From contig BGKB01000030.1 of the NCBI GenBank assembly GCA_003116975.1, positions 189,399-253,398 of the forward strand: DNA of 64,000 bases, given 5' to 3'. A program made the translations under genes and the position numbers. The DNA comes from Aurantiochytrium sp. KH105. Its lineage: Eukaryota; Sar; Bigyra; Thraustochytrida; Thraustochytriidae. Position 1 is the stretch's first letter, and every line of letters starts with the position of its first letter. The notes under the pieces are model-generated. The model did no database searches and was not told the DNA's origin. It saw only the letters and a list, made by a program, of their open reading frames with translations. Shown one piece after another: positions 61,776-64,000 of the stretch.

Positions 61776-64000
61776 ATGGACGATGACGACCTCTTTGGCG
61801 ATGACTCCGCGTTCCTGCAGAATATACAACCACCGCCGCCCCGGCATAGCCATGCACAACATCCACAAACACATCCGCGTCAGCCACATCAGAGCATGGG
61901 AGGCTATCATCCGTCTTCGTCTGGCCATTACGCACCTAATGGAGTCCCTCAATCCTCTGCTGCGTATGCGCATCAGGGAGGAGGCTACGTGAGCGGCCAA
62001 GCCCCGAACGACTATGCAAGAAGGCAACAGCAGCACACTCAGCAGCAGCAGCAGCGACACATTCCCCATCCCCATTCTCAACAGCCACCGCAACAGCAGC
62101 ATCAGCACCAACGACAACGACAACAACAACAGCATCCGCAGCACCAACAACAGCAGATCCGGCAGCAACAGCAACAGCAAAAGCGGCAGCAGCAGCAACA
62201 GCAACAGCAGCAACAGCAGCAACAGCAGCAACAGCAGCAACCATCCTTTCAGGTACCGCGAGGCATGCCTCCACGCGCGTACGAAAACGGCAGGAATTAT
62301 CTGCTGGTGTTGCTCCGCTGGCTCTACATTTACCGCAAGGAAAACTACCCGACCAGCCTCAAGGATACAGCGTCTCGCCACGTTGTGGAGAACCAAATTG
62401 AGCAGGCCAATGATGCGCGTCGCAAGCTCCAGATTCTGATGCGTTTTCAATCAGAAGCCGGAGTGACGCAGTTCTTCAAGGACTATCATACGTGGAATCG
62501 CCAAATCATGTCGTACTATGTGGCCTTTTGCACCAAGTATCTCGCCAATCAAACAGCACTCGTTAATGCTGTGAAATCCGTCGAGAAACCAGCCGGCGTC
62601 TTTGATCTCGAGAATGCGGCTCGCAGGGTGGCTCCTGTCGAACTCGTCGGCAAGATTCAACATAATGTCGTCAAGAGTGTCGCAAAAATGCTTGAAAAGG
62701 CACACATGAAAAAGAAAGAGGAAAAGCGTCAGCAGCAAATGCAGCAGCAACCGCCGCCGTCAGCCCCATCGCAGACGCCGCAAACCTCGCAGCCGCAGAT
62801 GCAGCATCACGCGCCGCATGCGCCGCAACCTCACGGGCAGCATCCAGCCCGACCCGTTCCTGGGCAACCGCTCAAGCAAGAGCACCACCAGCAGCATCAA
62901 CGCTCCGCAGGAATGCCGTCTCAACCTCCAGGCCCGCAGCAAGCTCACGCGATGCCCAGAAATGGGGCCCCTCGGCCGCCATACGCTGGTAACGCGGGGC
63001 CCGTGCGAGGGCCGAGGCCTCCGATGGCACGCAGCCCTTCGAATGCAAGCGCCTCTTCAAAGCAATCCGCAAAGTCCAAGAAATCATCTGCGACAGGTCC
63101 CTCCGCGGCCACTGCGGCCAATGCTGCCGCATTGCGCGGACCGCGGCCAATGGCGGCCCGACCCATGCATGCAGGCATGGCCCCACAAAAGGGCGTCCAT
63201 CCGACCGCGGCAGGGATGCCCCCACCTCAAATGCAGCATATGCAGCCCCAGGCACAGTCGCAGGCCCCACCGCGCGGAATGCCCACGACCTCCAAAAAGG
63301 CATCTCGCCCAATCGGACGTCCCCCTGCTGCAACCAAAAAGCAGCAAATGGTCAAACCTACGCCCCAACAGCAGCAGCAAATGCAACAGCAGCAAAAGCA
63401 AATGCAGCAAAAGCAACAGCAGCAAATGCAACAGCATCCGCAACTCATGATGCAGCAGCAACAGCAGCAGCAACAAGCTGGCGCGCCGCCGGCTAAAATG
63501 AAGCGCACCATCTCAAAGGCTTCCTCGACAGGCTCGAACGCATCGAAAAAGAAAAAAGCCAAGACCGCCGCGAGTGCCGCCGCCAATGGGGCAGAAAAGG
63601 CGAGCAAAACGAAGAACACTGCGCCAACCGCAGCATCCTTGGCGTCAATGCAGAGACCTCCCATGGCACGCGGTCCCAGCAGCTCGGGGATGCCCGTTAA
63701 CAGCGCCGCGACCGCAGCCGCTGCATCAACAGCAGCTCGTACGGGCTCTCCGGTGCCACCAGGAAGGGGTCCTTCGAGCCCGGTGCCCACCCCTGCAAGC
63801 AAGCTGCACAGCACTGGCAGCGACAAAGCCTCTGCCGCGGGCTCGGGGGCCTCGCGCGGTGGTACGGCCGCAAGCAAGTCAAAGCCTGTCAGCAAACAGA
63901 CCAAGCCAAGTCGGCAGGACTCGATGAGTTCAATGTCGAAGAACGCGGCTTCCAACAGCAAGAAGCCACAGCCGACGCTCAAGCTTGACCACGTCCCGTT
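61776..64000 (+). CDS. Gln/Pro-rich protein, 5' complete, runs off the window
   Basis: ATG at 61776 opens a frame with no stop for 741 codons to the window end. It starts with an acidic MDDDDLFGDDSAF motif, then a Gln/His-rich part with a Q run at about 135-160. Residues about 162-315 look folded and helical: RNYLLVLLRWLYIYRKENYP, QFFKDYHTWNRQIMSYYVAF, AARRVAPVELVGKIQHNVVK and a Lys-rich helix. The rest is Pro/Gln/Met/Ser/Ala-rich with basic nuclear-localisation-like patches (SKKKKAK near 590). I cannot name the family. An acidic start, one helical module and Gln-rich flanks are typical of nuclear co-activator subunits such as Mediator or chromatin-complex proteins, but that is inference from composition only. 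The 3' end is missing. Confidence 0.8.
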   Translation, partial: MDDDDLFGDDSAFLQNIQPPPPRHSHAQHPQTHPRQPHQSMGGYHPSSSGHYAPNGVPQSSAAYAHQGGGYVSGQAPNDYARRQQQHTQQQQQRHIPHPHSQQPPQQQHQHQRQRQQQQHPQHQQQQIRQQQQQQKRQQQQQQQQQQQQQQQQQQPSFQVPRGMPPRAYENGRNYLLVLLRWLYIYRKENYPTSLKDTASRHVVENQIEQANDARRKLQILMRFQSEAGVTQFFKDYHTWNRQIMSYYVAFCTKYLANQTALVNAVKSVEKPAGVFDLENAARRVAPVELVGKIQHNVVKSVAKMLEKAHMKKKEEKRQQQMQQQPPPSAPSQTPQTSQPQMQHHAPHAPQPHGQHPARPVPGQPLKQEHHQQHQRSAGMPSQPPGPQQAHAMPRNGAPRPPYAGNAGPVRGPRPPMARSPSNASASSKQSAKSKKSSATGPSAATAANAAALRGPRPMAARPMHAGMAPQKGVHPTAAGMPPPQMQHMQPQAQSQAPPRGMPTTSKKASRPIGRPPAATKKQQMVKPTPQQQQQMQQQQKQMQQKQQQQMQQHPQLMMQQQQQQQQAGAPPAKMKRTISKASSTGSNASKKKKAKTAASAAANGAEKASKTKNTAPTAASLASMQRPPMARGPSSSGMPVNSAATAAAASTAARTGSPVPPGRGPSSPVPTPASKLHSTGSDKASAAGSGASRGGTAASKSKPVSKQTKPSRQDSMSSMSKNAASNSKKPQPTLKLDHVP

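Overview
The window is 64 kb of GC-rich, intron-poor nuclear DNA that reads as a thraustochytrid (Labyrinthulomycetes, Schizochytrium/Aurantiochytrium/Hondaea type). The strongest clue is an uninterrupted 12.4 kb gene for a fused fungal-type fatty acid synthase. It has two tandem acyl carrier domains and a C-terminal phosphopantetheinyl transferase, as described for Schizochytrium, whose enzyme has almost the same length. Other eukaryotic marks are an RNA polymerase II largest subunit with a repetitive C-terminal domain, an FG nucleoporin with one GT-AG intron, a p24 cargo receptor, a peroxisomal thiolase ending in SKL, and type II leucine tRNA genes with internal Pol III promoters. The species call is an inference from protein content only.

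Layout, left to right: serine hydroxymethyltransferase (-); a spacer with a 927-base assembly gap; an exostosin-like GT47 membrane protein (-); a p24/GOLD protein (-); an SCPx-type thiolase (+) divergent from p24; RPB1 (-) convergent with the thiolase; a small unknown protein (-) divergent from a GT8 glycosyltransferase (+); a WRKY19-like zinc-finger protein with long polyQ/polySer tracts (-); 5.3 kb of GC-rich spacer with a 25-base gap in a poly-C run; an FG nucleoporin with a short first exon (+); four identical tRNA-Leu(AAG) genes (+) in a 6.1 kb spacer; a Ser/Gln-rich protein with an unrecognised C-terminal domain (+); a Pumilio-family RNA-binding protein (-); a minisatellite-bearing spacer; the fatty acid synthase (-); a 5.8 kb low-complexity spacer; and the first 741 codons of a Gln/Pro-rich protein (+) that runs off the right end.

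Genes are independent eukaryotic transcription units, not operons. Two act on fatty acids: cytosolic synthesis by FAS and peroxisomal thiolysis by the thiolase. Two serve the secretory pathway (p24, exostosin-like), and several are core gene-expression components (RPB1, nucleoporin, PUF protein, zinc-finger protein, tRNAs). Simple repeats, mainly CAG/CTG and CAAG/TTGC, are abundant in leaders, in coding sequence (polyQ, polySer) and in spacers. The most unusual signals are a polymerase II tail built mainly of nine-residue units, the apparent loss of the N-terminal zinc-binding cysteines of RPB1, and the layered tandem repeats between the PUF and FAS genes. No mobile element, virus, CRISPR array or rRNA gene was recognised.
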